In this document: positions 15,076 through 23,559 of the stretch, piece after piece
Position numbering within the stretch: position 1 is the first letter of the stretch
Layout of the letters: each line of letters starts with the position of its first letter
NCBI GenBank assembly: GCA_049802875.1
Contig: JBARNH010000040.1
Coordinates: forward strand, 1 to 64,000
Length of the DNA: 64,000 bases
Source: Lutacidiplasma sp049802875
GTDB lineage: Archaea; Thermoplasmatota; Thermoplasmata; Lutacidiplasmatales; UBA184
Direction: 5' to 3'
Translations under genes and position numbers: made by a program
The notes under the pieces: model-generated
The model's database searches: none
Told to the model about the DNA's origin: nothing
The model's input: the letters and a program-made list of their open reading frames with translations, nothing else

Positions 15076-16881
15076 GTGGTGGTCGTGACCGATACCGTCG
15101 CCCCGTCGTCCGAGGAGACCGACCCGACCGCCCCGTTCGTCAATTCGGTCATCGCGGGGCTCGTGCAATCGCTCGGTTCTCTCGGAGTCTCAACTCCGAG
15201 CGAGACGATCGCAGGGCAGCTGAACCTCGACGGGGGCGCCGAGGGAGACTTCTCATTCCCCGCGCACCGCGCCGCCGCTCTGAGGAAGCAGCGACCCGAG
15301 GAGTTCGCTGCGCAGCTCGCGGCGGCGTTCCCGACCACTCCCTCCCTCGCGTCGGTGGCGGCGAAAGGGGCGTACGTGAATTTCACGGTTCGAGCCGAGA
15401 CGCTGATCTCGGCCACCCTCGGCTTGGTCCTCTCGCGGGGGCCGAGGTACGGACACGGGCGGAGGGTTGGTCCTCCCACATGCGTCGAGCACACCAGCGC
15501 GAACGCGACGGGGCCGTTCCACATCGGCCGCGTCCGGAATGCGATCATTGGCGACACTCTGGCGCGGATCGTCCGGGCGACGGGAACGCCGGTCACCACG
15601 CAGTATTACATCGACGACATGGGCCGCCAAGCGGCGATGATCACCTGGATCTGGTCGAAACCTCGGGACCAGTGGCCCGAGCCCATCCGGAAATCGGTGG
15701 ACGGAACGGAGGTAGAAGGCGAGAAGGTCGACGCGCATTGGGGACGTCCCTACCCCGCCACGAGCGCCTACCTCAAGGAGCACCCCGACGCGAGGGCCGA
15801 GGTCGCGGAGCTCGTCCGGGAGGTCGAGAGCGGAACACCCCCCGGGCGGCACCGGGAGCTGATCCAGATCATCCTCGACGGGATGCTCGAGTCGCTCGCC
15901 CGTCTTGGGATCCGATTCGACGAATTCGTTTGGGAATCCGACTTCCTTCGGGACGGGTCGGTGGAGAAGATCCTCGACCGACTGCACCATGCGCCCCACG
16001 CCCTTCACGAAGAGAACGGCGCGTGGGCGATCGATGCGACGTCGTACGGTTTGCCGAAGGAATCCACGAAGCTCGTCTTCCAGCGCGCCGACGGCACGAG
16101 CCTCTACGTCCTCCGGGATGTCGCCTACCACCTCTCAAAATTCGCTCGGTTCGAAAGGGTGGTCGACGTGCTGGGGCAAGACCATCAGCTCCATGCGAAG
16201 GCCCTCGACGCGTTGCTCGCCGAACTCGGGGAGCACCGGTTCCCCACCTACCTGATCTATCAGGACATTACGGTCCCGGACGGCGGACGTATGTCCACGC
16301 GGGGGGGTTCCGCGGTCTGGCTTGACCACCTGCTGGCCGAAGCCGTCGATCGAGCCCGGCGCGAAGTGTTGGCCCGGCGCGAGGATCTCCCCGAAAGCGA
16401 TACGGAGCGGATTGCCGAGGCGGTCGCCACCGGGGCCATTCGATATCACATTGCCCGGGTCGCTCCCGAGAAGCCGGCGGTGTTCCGGTGGGAGGACGCC
16501 CTATCGTTCGAAGGTCGCAGCGGCCCGTTCGTGCAGTATTCCTACGCGCGCGCGTCGAGCGTTCTCCGAAAGGCGGGCGCGACGGAGGGGACCTATCCGT
16601 TTGATGCGGCCCGACTCTCGGATCCGGAGGAGGCCGCGTTGGTCCGAGTCATCGCACGGTTCCCTCGGGTCGTCGCGCATGCGGCTCGCTCGATGCACGT
16701 CCAAACTCTGGCCGGGTATGCCCATGACCTTGCCGACCAGTTCAATCGCTTCTACCACGCCGTCCCCGTCATCCGCTCGGGCGCGGAACGTGAGAGCCGG
16801 ATCGCGCTCGTGGCGTCCGCTCGGCAGACCTTGGGGAACGCCCTGGACCTGCTCGGCATCCCCCGCCTCGAGACGATGTAA
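15076..16881 (+). CDS. argS: Arginyl-tRNA synthetase
   Basis: A 601-residue class I synthetase. An N-terminal Add1-type domain is followed by VEHTSANATGPFHIGRVRN, with the HIGH-type motif at 149-152, and YYIDDMGRQ. A KMSKS-position motif GGRMSTRGG sits at about 401-409, and a C-terminal anticodon-binding region carries QYSYARASSVLRKA and FYHAVPV. It charges tRNA-Arg in an ATP-dependent reaction that requires the tRNA for activation. The start is GTG 15076; a second in-frame GTG at 15085 is possible. The length is typical. Confidence 0.96.
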   Translation: MVVVTDTVAPSSEETDPTAPFVNSVIAGLVQSLGSLGVSTPSETIAGQLNLDGGAEGDFSFPAHRAAALRKQRPEEFAAQLAAAFPTTPSLASVAAKGAYVNFTVRAETLISATLGLVLSRGPRYGHGRRVGPPTCVEHTSANATGPFHIGRVRNAIIGDTLARIVRATGTPVTTQYYIDDMGRQAAMITWIWSKPRDQWPEPIRKSVDGTEVEGEKVDAHWGRPYPATSAYLKEHPDARAEVAELVREVESGTPPGRHRELIQIILDGMLESLARLGIRFDEFVWESDFLRDGSVEKILDRLHHAPHALHEENGAWAIDATSYGLPKESTKLVFQRADGTSLYVLRDVAYHLSKFARFERVVDVLGQDHQLHAKALDALLAELGEHRFPTYLIYQDITVPDGGRMSTRGGSAVWLDHLLAEAVDRARREVLARREDLPESDTERIAEAVATGAIRYHIARVAPEKPAVFRWEDALSFEGRSGPFVQYSYARASSVLRKAGATEGTYPFDAARLSDPEEAALVRVIARFPRVVAHAARSMHVQTLAGYAHDLADQFNRFYHAVPVIRSGAERESRIALVASARQTLGNALDLLGIPRLETM

Positions 16882-16900
16882 AACCCCTCGGCGCAACTGG

Positions 16901-16908
16901 CTAATAAC
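16901..16908 (+). promoter_or_regulatory. TATA-like element for mscL
   Basis: CTAATAAC 30-37 bases before the mscL ATG in the 56-base gap after argS. It is the only AT-rich octamer there. Confidence 0.4.
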
Positions 16909-16937
16909 CGCGTCGATTCCGGCCGGAGAGGGCCAAC

Positions 16938-17372
16938 ATGGCTTCGATCAGAGAGGACTTTAAGACGTTCATCAACAAGGGCAACCTCGTCCAGCTCGCG
17001 ATCGCGTTCGTCATGGGTGCGGCGTTTGCCGCGCTCGTCACCGCGCTGGTAGGGGACATCTTCACGCCCCTCATCGGGGCGGCGGGGAAGTTCAACTTCT
17101 CGTCGTGGTCGTATACCCTCAACGGAAGCACGGTGATGCAAGGCGCATTCCTGAACTCGTTGATCACGTTCATCATCGTCGCTCTCGTAGTCTTCTTCGC
17201 GATCGCGCTCCCCTACCAACGCTGGGCGGACCGCGAGGCCGCGAAGAAGCCGACCGCCACTCCAACGACCCGCCCGTGCCCCGAATGCCTCTCCCAGATC
17301 CCGCTCGCCGCGCGCCGGTGTTCGTTCTGCACCTCGACGGTCACGCCGGCCGCCGCCGGGGCCAGCACCTAA
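16938..17372 (+). CDS. mscL: Large-conductance mechanosensitive channel MscL with C-terminal zinc ribbon
   Basis: A 144-residue protein. The MscL part has the N-terminal helix FKTFINKGNLVQLAIAFVMG, TM1 (about 16-40), a periplasmic loop with NFSSWSYTLNG, and TM2 (about 69-92). Instead of ending in a helical bundle it continues through a Thr/Pro linker into a zinc-ribbon-like module with Cys 114, 117, 128 and 131 (CPEC...CSFC). MscL opens under membrane tension to release solutes during osmotic downshock. The ribbon would face the cytoplasm and might aid oligomerisation or sense metal or redox (inference). The stop overlaps queC tail-to-tail through CTAA. Confidence 0.93.
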   Translation: MASIREDFKTFINKGNLVQLAIAFVMGAAFAALVTALVGDIFTPLIGAAGKFNFSSWSYTLNGSTVMQGAFLNSLITFIIVALVVFFAIALPYQRWADREAAKKPTATPTTRPCPECLSQIPLAARRCSFCTSTVTPAAAGAST

Positions 17373-18070
17373 GCGGTCGCTCGAGTCCGTACGAGCGGGT
17401 CGTCGACCCCCGCTTCGGCAAAGCCCTGAGCGCGGAGTCGGCACGAGTCGCACGTTCCGCACGGTCTCCGGCCACCGGCATAGCAGCTCCAGGTCAGGGA
17501 CCACGGCACACCCAACCGCTCTCCCCAACGGACGATCTCGGCCTTGGATTTCGACAGGAGCGGAGCTCGAACGCGCAGTCGCGTCTTCCCTTCGACGCCC
17601 GACTTCGTCGCGACTCGGGCGAGTCGTTCGAACGCACGAAGGAACTCCGGTCGGCAGTCCGGGTATCCTGAATAGTCGATCGCGTTGGCCCCGATCACGA
17701 TGGTGTCGAGACGATGGGTCTCGGCATACCCCAACGCGAGCGCGAGAAGGATCGTGTTCCGGGCCGGCACGTACGTCGAGGGGATGCGACCGGCCCGGGA
17801 ACGTCCGGAGGGCAGTGGGCGGCGAACGTCGGTCAACGAGGAGTGGACAAGGCGGCCCAGGGGAAGTCGAAGAACGACGTGCGTTCGGACGCGATAGCGC
17901 CGCGCGAGAGCGCGAGCGGACCGGATCTCGCGCGCGTGGCGCTGGCCGTAGACCACGGTCAGGGCGTGGACCGGTCCGACCCCCCGAGACGCCAGGGCGA
18001 GACACGTGGCCGAGTCCATTCCGCCGGACAACAAGACGACCGCTCGGGACCGTCGATTTCTCTGCGTCAC
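17369..18070 (-). CDS. queC: 7-cyano-7-deazaguanine synthase QueC
   Basis: A 233-residue PP-loop ATPase with the SGGMDS motif near residue 15 and a C-terminal zinc-binding group beginning CYAGGRRPCGTCDSC, both as in QueC. It converts 7-carboxy-7-deazaguanine to preQ0 with ammonia and ATP, which archaea use for archaeosine in tRNA. The GTG at 18070 is chosen because it overlaps the upstream DUF92 stop (GTGA) and gives the family length; the frame runs on to 18205 inside that gene. The remaining preQ0 genes are not in the window. Confidence 0.92.
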   Translation of the reverse strand: MTQRNRRSRAVVLLSGGMDSATCLALASRGVGPVHALTVVYGQRHAREIRSARALARRYRVRTHVVLRLPLGRLVHSSLTDVRRPLPSGRSRAGRIPSTYVPARNTILLALALGYAETHRLDTIVIGANAIDYSGYPDCRPEFLRAFERLARVATKSGVEGKTRLRVRAPLLSKSKAEIVRWGERLGVPWSLTWSCYAGGRRPCGTCDSCRLRAQGFAEAGVDDPLVRTRATA

Positions 18071-18828
18071 CACCCCCCTCCCCACCAGACGGCGATCGCC
18101 GCCCCGATCGCGACCGCCGAGAGCATTCCGAGGAAGTTCGTGCTCCCCTTGGTGAGATACCCCCGATTCTCGAGCAGCTCTCCCAAGATGGAGTCGACCT
18201 GGCACCCCCCGAACCCGGCGACGATGACCGCGCCAAGGAACACGGCGGTGGGCGGCACCGACGTGGAGAACACCTCAAAGAGGGCGAGCCCGACGATCGC
18301 GGTGAGGGCGGCGCCCACGAGCGCCCATGCTTCACCGACCGCCGAAACCCCGCCGTTGGTCCCCGGGGTAACGCTCCGGAAGGTGAGGATGCTGCGCGCG
18401 CGACCGGTGAGTACCCCGAGCTCGCTGGCAAAGGTGTCGGCCGCACCGAACGCGAGCGCGCTCGCGTACAACACCGTGAGGGGGGGGAGGGGGATCAAGG
18501 GTGGGACCCAGCCCCCGGCGATCGCGAGGGCCGTCGGCAGGACGATGTGGGCCACGACGTTGGAAACGCCGCGCTCGCCCGCCGCTCCTTCCTGGACGTT
18601 CCGGCTCCGCTTCTCCTGGAACCGGAACCGCGTCGCGAGGACGCTGCCCACGACAAATAGGATCAGCAGGGTCAGGAAAGGGAATCCGACCAGTACCACG
18701 ATTACGACGCCGAAGGCCGTCGCGACCACACCTGCGATGGGCGTTAACGCCCGGGCGGCGACCGCGCCGACCGCGAGCGCGACGGTAAAAATAATCCCGA
18801 AGGCGGCAGGAATAACTCCGAGCACCAC
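18067..18828 (-). CDS. DUF92/VTE6-like integral membrane protein
   Basis: A 253-residue polytopic membrane protein with about seven hydrophobic segments. It carries the DUF92 signatures ALAFGAADTFASELG and SVTPGTNGGVSAVG. The plant member VTE6 is a phytyl-phosphate kinase; in archaea the family is thought to act on isoprenoid phosphates but the substrate is not established. It overlaps queC by four bases and is probably co-transcribed, without an obvious functional link. Confidence 0.85.
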   Translation of the reverse strand: MVLGVIPAAFGIIFTVALAVGAVAARALTPIAGVVATAFGVVIVVLVGFPFLTLLILFVVGSVLATRFRFQEKRSRNVQEGAAGERGVSNVVAHIVLPTALAIAGGWVPPLIPLPPLTVLYASALAFGAADTFASELGVLTGRARSILTFRSVTPGTNGGVSAVGEAWALVGAALTAIVGLALFEVFSTSVPPTAVFLGAVIVAGFGGCQVDSILGELLENRGYLTKGSTNFLGMLSAVAIGAAIAVWWGGGW

Positions 18829-18896
18829 GAACGGCCCCCGCTCGGCAGCGGGTGAGGGGTTTAACGCCTTCCGAGCGCGAATCGGCAGTTCTGAGA

Positions 18897-19481
18897 CTAA
18901 CCTCGCGAGAGGATTCGCTCTACGGCGTTGAGGAAGGTGCTCGCCACGAGGTCGGGCTGCGTCTTCCCCGAGCCGACTTCGCCTTCGCCGGCTCCCCTTC
19001 GGCTGCGATGGGGGACCAGGGCCGTGAGTAGGCCGAGTCTTCGCCCAGCCTCGATATCGAGATCACTGTCCCCGACAATGGCACTCGAGCCGAAGTCGAT
19101 GTTCCAATCACGACGCGCTTCCTCGAACAATAGGGTTCCGGGTTTGCGACATTCGCATCCCCGCTCGGGCGCATGCGGACAATAGTAGAACCCGTCGACC
19201 TCGGCGCGCCGAGGTCGAAGGAGCTCGTTGAGTCGGCGGTGAATCCGTTCCACATCTTCCCGGGTGTACAGGCCCCGGTCCACTCCCGATTGATTCGTCA
19301 CGCAGATGACCAGAAACCCGTGAGCGCGGGCGAGCGAGAGCGCCTGCCCCACTCCGCGAAACAGCTCGAGTCTTTCCGCCTCTTTCAGATAATGCAGATC
19401 GGGGTTCAGCGTCCCGTCTCGATCCGTGAAGAGCGCCCGGCGGACGAGCGGGGAACCGCCGTCTCCGACCGCCCCCGCCAT
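18897..19481 (-). CDS. HAD phosphatase, GmhB/HisB-N type
   Basis: A 194-residue class III HAD phosphatase. The nucleophile motif ALFTDRDGTLNPD has Asp 20 and 22, VTNQSG holds motif II, and the family zinc loop CPHAPERGCEC contributes Cys 101, His 103, Cys 109 and Cys 111. IVGDSDLDIEAG carries the last acidic motif. This subfamily dephosphorylates D-glycero-D-manno-heptose 1,7-bisphosphate or histidinol phosphate. Which applies here cannot be told; no heptose or his genes adjoin. The ATG at 19481 is chosen over the longer frame as it sits 24-29 bases after a CTTATC box. Confidence 0.82.
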   Translation of the reverse strand: MAGAVGDGGSPLVRRALFTDRDGTLNPDLHYLKEAERLELFRGVGQALSLARAHGFLVICVTNQSGVDRGLYTREDVERIHRRLNELLRPRRAEVDGFYYCPHAPERGCECRKPGTLLFEEARRDWNIDFGSSAIVGDSDLDIEAGRRLGLLTALVPHRSRRGAGEGEVGSGKTQPDLVASTFLNAVERILSRG

Positions 19482-19504
19482 CGGGACCGGGTACTTTAGG
19501 GAAC

Positions 19505-19510
19505 GATAAG
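19505..19510 (-). promoter_or_regulatory. TATA-like element for the GmhB-type gene
   Basis: Minus-strand CTTATC 24-29 bases before the ATG at 19481, in the gap between this gene and the divergent asparagine-synthetase-like gene. Confidence 0.4.
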
Positions 19511-19557
19511 GATTGAGCGCCGGGCGGCCTCGTGAGCCCGAGGCCACACTCCGAGGG

Positions 19558-20322
19558 ATGGTTCGGGTGACGGACGACTCGTGGCGAGCCCTCGACGAGG
19601 CGTTCTCTGCCGCGATCACCCCTTGGACAACCGGCGGCTCCCCGATCGCGGTCCTGTTCTCCGGGGGAGTCGACTCTGGGCTGCTCGCTTGGGAGCTTCG
19701 GGATCGTCCCGGCCTGGTCCTGTCGACGATCGGGAGCCGCGACAGTGCGGATCTTCGGATCGCAGCCGAGGGGGCTGCCGTGATCAGAGCGCAATGGATC
19801 CCGACCGTGGTCGATGCCTCCGAAGTACGAACGGCCGCGGAACGCCTCCATCACCACCTCGACGATCTTACCAGGACGACTCGCGGAGTGTTGATCGCCT
19901 TCTCACTGGCCGTGGAGCACGCGCCGCCCGGAGCGATCCTCTGCGGCCAAGGAGTCGATGAATTGTTCCTCGGCTACGCCCATTTTCGCGCTACGGACGC
20001 CGAGAGAGCCGCGGAGCGAGCTCGCGCTGATCTACGGCAACTGCTCGACCGCGACTGGCCACGAGCTCAGCGAATCGCCCGGGAGCTGGGTCGGGAGATC
20101 TACGCGCCGTACCTGGATCCAAGGTTCATCGCGGCCGCACTCCATATCTCCAACGAGTCCCGTCGTCCACTCCCTGTCCCCAAGGCGTTCTTTCGCAGGT
20201 GGGCAATGCAACGAGGGCTCCCAGCGAGCATCGCTGACCGACCGAAGAGAGCTCTCCAATTTGGGAGTGGCATCGACCGCCTGATTCCGCGCGAGAAGTC
20301 GGTCCGTTCAAAGCCGGATTGA
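19558..20322 (+). CDS. Stand-alone asparagine-synthetase-type (PP-loop) domain protein
   Basis: A 254-residue protein with the AsnB synthetase fold: PP-loop AVLFSGGVDSGLLAWEL (31-47), CGQGVDELFLGY (about 128-139), and the C-terminal APYLDPRFIAAAL and KRALQFGSG segments. The N-terminal Ntn glutaminase domain of AsnB is missing altogether, so ammonia or a partner would be the nitrogen donor, or the enzyme activates a different carboxylate. Short AsnB-like proteins occur widely in archaea without assigned substrates. The start ATG 19558 follows a 76-base divergent gap. Confidence 0.8.
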   Translation: MVRVTDDSWRALDEAFSAAITPWTTGGSPIAVLFSGGVDSGLLAWELRDRPGLVLSTIGSRDSADLRIAAEGAAVIRAQWIPTVVDASEVRTAAERLHHHLDDLTRTTRGVLIAFSLAVEHAPPGAILCGQGVDELFLGYAHFRATDAERAAERARADLRQLLDRDWPRAQRIARELGREIYAPYLDPRFIAAALHISNESRRPLPVPKAFFRRWAMQRGLPASIADRPKRALQFGSGIDRLIPREKSVRSKPD

Positions 20323-20360
20323 CCCGAGGGCATCGCGGCAGGGCTCCTCGACAGCACGCC

Positions 20361-20367
20361 TTTATAT
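20361..20367 (+). promoter_or_regulatory. TATA box for purB-pcc1
   Basis: TTTATAT 23-29 bases before the purB GTG, standing out in sequence that is otherwise almost all G and C. The spacing implies a leaderless mRNA. Confidence 0.6.
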
Positions 20368-20389
20368 CCGGGCCCGGGTCCACCGTTCC

Positions 20390-21757
20390 GTGGCGGACGA
20401 CTCCTCGGCGCTGTTCTGCCCGCTCGAGTTTCGGTATGGCCGCGAGAACGTCCGCAACCTGTTTTCCCGCGGGGCTCGGTTAGCGCGCGCACTTCAGGTT
20501 GAGGCGGCCCTGGCATCGGCGGAGGCGGAACTTGGCATGATTCCCACCGATGCCGCGGAGGCGATCGGGCGCGCCGCGAACCTCAGCCAGGTGCCGCTCG
20601 ACAAGGTGGACGAGCTCGAACGGTCACTTCGGCACGACGTGATGGCGATCACGCGGGCCCTCGCCGAGGCGTCGGGGCCGAGCGGTCGTTGGGTCCATTA
20701 CGGAGCCACGAGCGCGGACATCACCGAGACCGCCCTCGCACTCGAATTGAAGCAGAGCGCTGCGATCCTCCGGTCGGACCTCACGAGCCTCGCCGAGGTT
20801 CTCGTCGATCTCGCGAAGCGCCACCGGGCGACTCCCGAGATCGGTCGAACCCATGGTCAACACGGTGTTCCCATCAGCTTCGGCTACAAGGCGGCGGTGG
20901 GAGCCGCCGAGGTGCTACGCCACCGGCGCCGCTTGGACGAACTCCTTCCGCGTCTCACGGTGGGAAAAATCGCCGGCGCGATGGGGACTGGCGCCGGATT
21001 CGGTCGCCATGCCGAAGCGGTCGAGAGTGGCGTACTACGGCGGCTGGGCCTCCGCGCGGACGAGGCGCCGACCCAAATCGTCGGGAGGGACCGGATCGCC
21101 GAGTTCACCAATTGGCTCGCGCTCGTGGCCGCCACCGCGGACCGACTCGCTACGGAGGTACGGAATCTCCAACGGACCGAGATCGCCGAAGTCGCCGAAC
21201 CGTTCGATGAGAGTCGGCAGGTCGGTAGCTCGACGATGGCGCAGAAGCGGAACCCGATCATGTCGGAGAACGTGACCAGCCTCGCTCGGCTCGTCCGGGC
21301 GTTCGCCCAGACTCCGCTCGAAAACATGGTCCAGTGGCACGAGCGCGACCTGGCGAATTCCGCCAACGAACGGATTGTGCTCCCTCACGCCATCGTGCTG
21401 GAAGACGATCTCCTCACCAAGCTCACGGAGATCTATCGTGGGCTCCGAGTCGACGCGAAGCGGATGGCCGAAGAAGTCCACCGGTCGGGCGGCAGCGCGA
21501 TGACCGAGAACCTGATGCTCGCGTTAACCACGAAGGGACTGCCGCGTTCGGACGCTCACGAACTCCTGCGGAGCCTCACCCGGAATCCGGGCGACGGGCC
21601 GTCCTTGGCGGAGCGAGCCAAGTCGGAACCGGTGGTACGCGCTCACCTTACTCCCGAGGAGGTCGACGGCCTTCTCGACCCCGAGAGCTACGTCCGTGCC
21701 GCGACCGAAAAGACCGACCGGATCGTCCGGGCCCTCGAGCCCGAGCTCCCTCGATGA
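20390..21757 (+). CDS. purB: Adenylosuccinate lyase
   Basis: A 455-residue fumarase-superfamily lyase. It has HYGATSADITETA, GRTHGQHGVPISFGYK, and the family signature loop SSTMAQKRNPIMSE (about 280-293) carrying the catalytic serine. It performs two purine steps: SAICAR to AICAR, and adenylosuccinate to AMP. The start is GTG 20390, placed 23-29 bases after a TATA box. The TGA overlaps the Pcc1 ATG (ATGA), so the two are translationally coupled. Confidence 0.96.
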   Translation: MADDSSALFCPLEFRYGRENVRNLFSRGARLARALQVEAALASAEAELGMIPTDAAEAIGRAANLSQVPLDKVDELERSLRHDVMAITRALAEASGPSGRWVHYGATSADITETALALELKQSAAILRSDLTSLAEVLVDLAKRHRATPEIGRTHGQHGVPISFGYKAAVGAAEVLRHRRRLDELLPRLTVGKIAGAMGTGAGFGRHAEAVESGVLRRLGLRADEAPTQIVGRDRIAEFTNWLALVAATADRLATEVRNLQRTEIAEVAEPFDESRQVGSSTMAQKRNPIMSENVTSLARLVRAFAQTPLENMVQWHERDLANSANERIVLPHAIVLEDDLLTKLTEIYRGLRVDAKRMAEEVHRSGGSAMTENLMLALTTKGLPRSDAHELLRSLTRNPGDGPSLAERAKSEPVVRAHLTPEEVDGLLDPESYVRAATEKTDRIVRALEPELPR

Positions 21758-22047
21758 CCCTCGGATCGCCCAGCTGGTCGGCGATCGTGACGGTCCGGAT
21801 CCGTGATCCCCGACTGGCAGAAATGCTCGAACGATCCCTACGACCCGAGGCGGAACGGGAAGTCCCTCGGGCTCGCGCCGGACTGACTCGTCCGTCCCCG
21901 AACACGATTGAACTCTCGATCGCCGCCCGCGACTCGGGCGCGATGCGCGCCGCGCTCAATACCTACCTCGGGTGGGTCCACCTGTCGCTCGCGACCGCGC
22001 ACTCGGCCACGGCGACCTCGCTCCGTGAGGGGCGGCGCCGCGAGTAG
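21754..22047 (+). CDS. pcc1: KEOPS complex subunit Pcc1
   Basis: A 97-residue protein of the Pcc1/Cgi121-partner family: a strand AIVTVRIRDPRLAEMLERSLRPE, then PSPNTIELSIAARDSGAMRAALNTYLGWVHL. Pcc1 dimerises and bridges Kae1 in KEOPS, which makes the t6A modification at position 37 of ANN-decoding tRNAs. It overlaps purB by four bases and is followed 40 bases later by prefoldin beta, a neighbour it has in many archaea. Confidence 0.85.
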   Translation: MTLGSPSWSAIVTVRIRDPRLAEMLERSLRPEAEREVPRARAGLTRPSPNTIELSIAARDSGAMRAALNTYLGWVHLSLATAHSATATSLREGRRRE

Positions 22048-22059
22048 GCCGGCGAAGCG

Positions 22060-22067
22060 CTTATCTT
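22060..22067 (+). promoter_or_regulatory. Possible TATA element for pfdB
   Basis: CTTATCTT 21-28 bases before the GTG start of prefoldin beta, within the 40-base gap after pcc1. Confidence 0.4.
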
Positions 22068-22087
22068 CGGTCCCGGGTCAGGCGGCC

Positions 22088-22462
22088 GTGGCCCTCCCCG
22101 CAAAGCTTCAGAACGACCTGAAACAGTTCCAGCGACTCCAGCAGGAGCTCGGGAACGCCCAGCAGCAGCGACTCCAGATCGACCTCAAACTCCGCGAGAC
22201 GACGCACACCCTGGAGGAATTGAAGACCCTGGACGACACGGCCGTGCTTTACCGACCAATCGGCGGATTGCTCGTTCGCGCCAAGGGCAAGAAGGAGGTC
22301 GAGGACCTGCTTTCTGAAGAGAAGGAGACCCTCGAGGTCCGCGTGAAGGCGATCGAGCGGCAGGAGAACCACTTGAAGGAACGGTACACGACAATGCAGC
22401 AGGAACTTACCGAGGCCCTGCAGGCCGCGGGAGTTCAGCCCACCGGTTCCGCCGAAGAGTAG
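22088..22462 (+). CDS. pfdB: Prefoldin subunit beta
   Basis: A 124-residue prefoldin beta with two long coiled-coil helices (about 5-48 and 72-112) flanking the hairpin LDDTAVLYRPIGGLLVRA. The GTG start at 22088 gives the standard N-terminus ALPAKLQNDLKQFQRLQQEL. It assembles with PfdA (12958-13431) into the prefoldin hexamer. The stop lies four bases from that of the convergent prenyl synthase gene. Confidence 0.93.
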   Translation: MALPAKLQNDLKQFQRLQQELGNAQQQRLQIDLKLRETTHTLEELKTLDDTAVLYRPIGGLLVRAKGKKEVEDLLSEEKETLEVRVKAIERQENHLKERYTTMQQELTEALQAAGVQPTGSAEE

Positions 22463-22466
22463 CGGC

Positions 22467-23528
22467 TCACGCCTTCCGTCGCACCAGCCGGTCCGCGATC
22501 TCTCGGACCAACGGTTTCGAAGAACGGCTCAAGTTTCGGCTTCGGTCGAGCCGAGCGAGCGCCCGGGCCGTGAGTTCCGAGATCCGACGTTCGGAATACG
22601 CGAGGCTCCCCGTCGAGCGAATCACTTCCCGTGCCCGTTCGACATCTTCCGGGGTCGCGTGGGCGTTCCCGAGCACGCGCGCCATGCGAGATCGGTCCGC
22701 CTCGTTCGCTCCCGCCCAGGCTCGGACCACCAAGAGGGTCCGCTTCCCTTCCACGAGGTCGTTCGAGCTCTTCCCCGACTCTTCGGCGTCGAAACCGGTT
22801 CCAAGAACATCGTCGCGCAGCTGGAACGCGATACCAAGGTCCGTTCCGATCGACTCGAGATCGGCGAGGCCCGGGGCGGGCATCGCGCCGAGGTGGGCTC
22901 CGATCCGTAGGGGGCAGGCGACCGTATACATCGCCGACTTCAGCCGATGCACATTGAGCACGTCTTGCTCGGAGACGGCCCCGGGGTCGAGGGTTCCGTT
23001 GCGGATGTCCAGCAGCTGCCCGTACGCGGTCAACCGGGTCATCCGGACGTACTCGCCGAGAGCGGCCAAACGGGCGGAGGGCGGGAACCGAGTCGAGAGA
23101 ATCGCATCGACGGTGAACGGTTCCTCGAGGTCTCCTAGGGTGATCGCGATGCCGGTCCCGTACTCTCCGCTCGAACCTCCGCGTCGTTCGCGTCGGTGGG
23201 CCGACTCGAGTGACCGGTGCACCGTGAGGCCCCCGCGTCGCTCCTCCGAGTGGTCGATGATGTCGTCGTGGATCAGCATCCAACTCTGGAAGTGCTCGAG
23301 GGCGGCGGCCGCGGGGAGCGCCGGGCGGGGGTCGCGGCGGGTCGCCAAGTGGTACCCCGCGAGCACTAGTACAGCTCGGAAGCGCTTCCCTCCGCGGAGG
23401 GTGAATTCGCGGTTCACGTCGAGATACGGCCGGACCGTCGGGGGGGCGCTCTTCCGCTCCCGGGAATAGGAGGCTCGAAGACCGGTCTCGAGGGGGCGGA
23501 GGTAACCGTAGATCGCCGCGAGGTTCAC
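22467..23528 (-). CDS. Polyprenyl (geranylgeranyl/farnesylgeranyl) diphosphate synthase
   Basis: A 353-residue trans-isoprenyl diphosphate synthase. GGKRFRAVL (46-54) binds IPP; the first Asp-rich motif is DDIID (88-92) with HDD before it; the second is RDDVLGTGFD (238-247), followed by the NDLVEGKRTLL segment. It condenses IPP with allylic diphosphates to give the C20 or C25 chain of archaeal lipids. Residues Gln-Ser-Trp-Met upstream of the first motif set chain length, but I cannot assign it. A charged insert at about 105-125 is unusual. The GTG start lies 25-31 bases after a TTAAATA box. Confidence 0.9.
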   Translation of the reverse strand: MNLAAIYGYLRPLETGLRASYSRERKSAPPTVRPYLDVNREFTLRGGKRFRAVLVLAGYHLATRRDPRPALPAAAALEHFQSWMLIHDDIIDHSEERRGGLTVHRSLESAHRRERRGGSSGEYGTGIAITLGDLEEPFTVDAILSTRFPPSARLAALGEYVRMTRLTAYGQLLDIRNGTLDPGAVSEQDVLNVHRLKSAMYTVACPLRIGAHLGAMPAPGLADLESIGTDLGIAFQLRDDVLGTGFDAEESGKSSNDLVEGKRTLLVVRAWAGANEADRSRMARVLGNAHATPEDVERAREVIRSTGSLAYSERRISELTARALARLDRSRNLSRSSKPLVREIADRLVRRKA

Positions 23529-23552
23529 GACGGCTGCGCGTGGACTCCCACG

Positions 23553-23559
23553 TATTTAA
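23553..23559. promoter_or_regulatory. TATA-like box between the prenyl synthase and TPR genes
   Basis: TATTTAA; on the minus strand TTAAATA, 25-31 bases before the prenyl synthase GTG, the expected position for a leaderless transcript. It also overlaps the first ATG (23559) of the divergent TPR gene. If it serves that gene too, translation would start at GTG 23583 or ATG 23631 instead. Confidence 0.5.
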
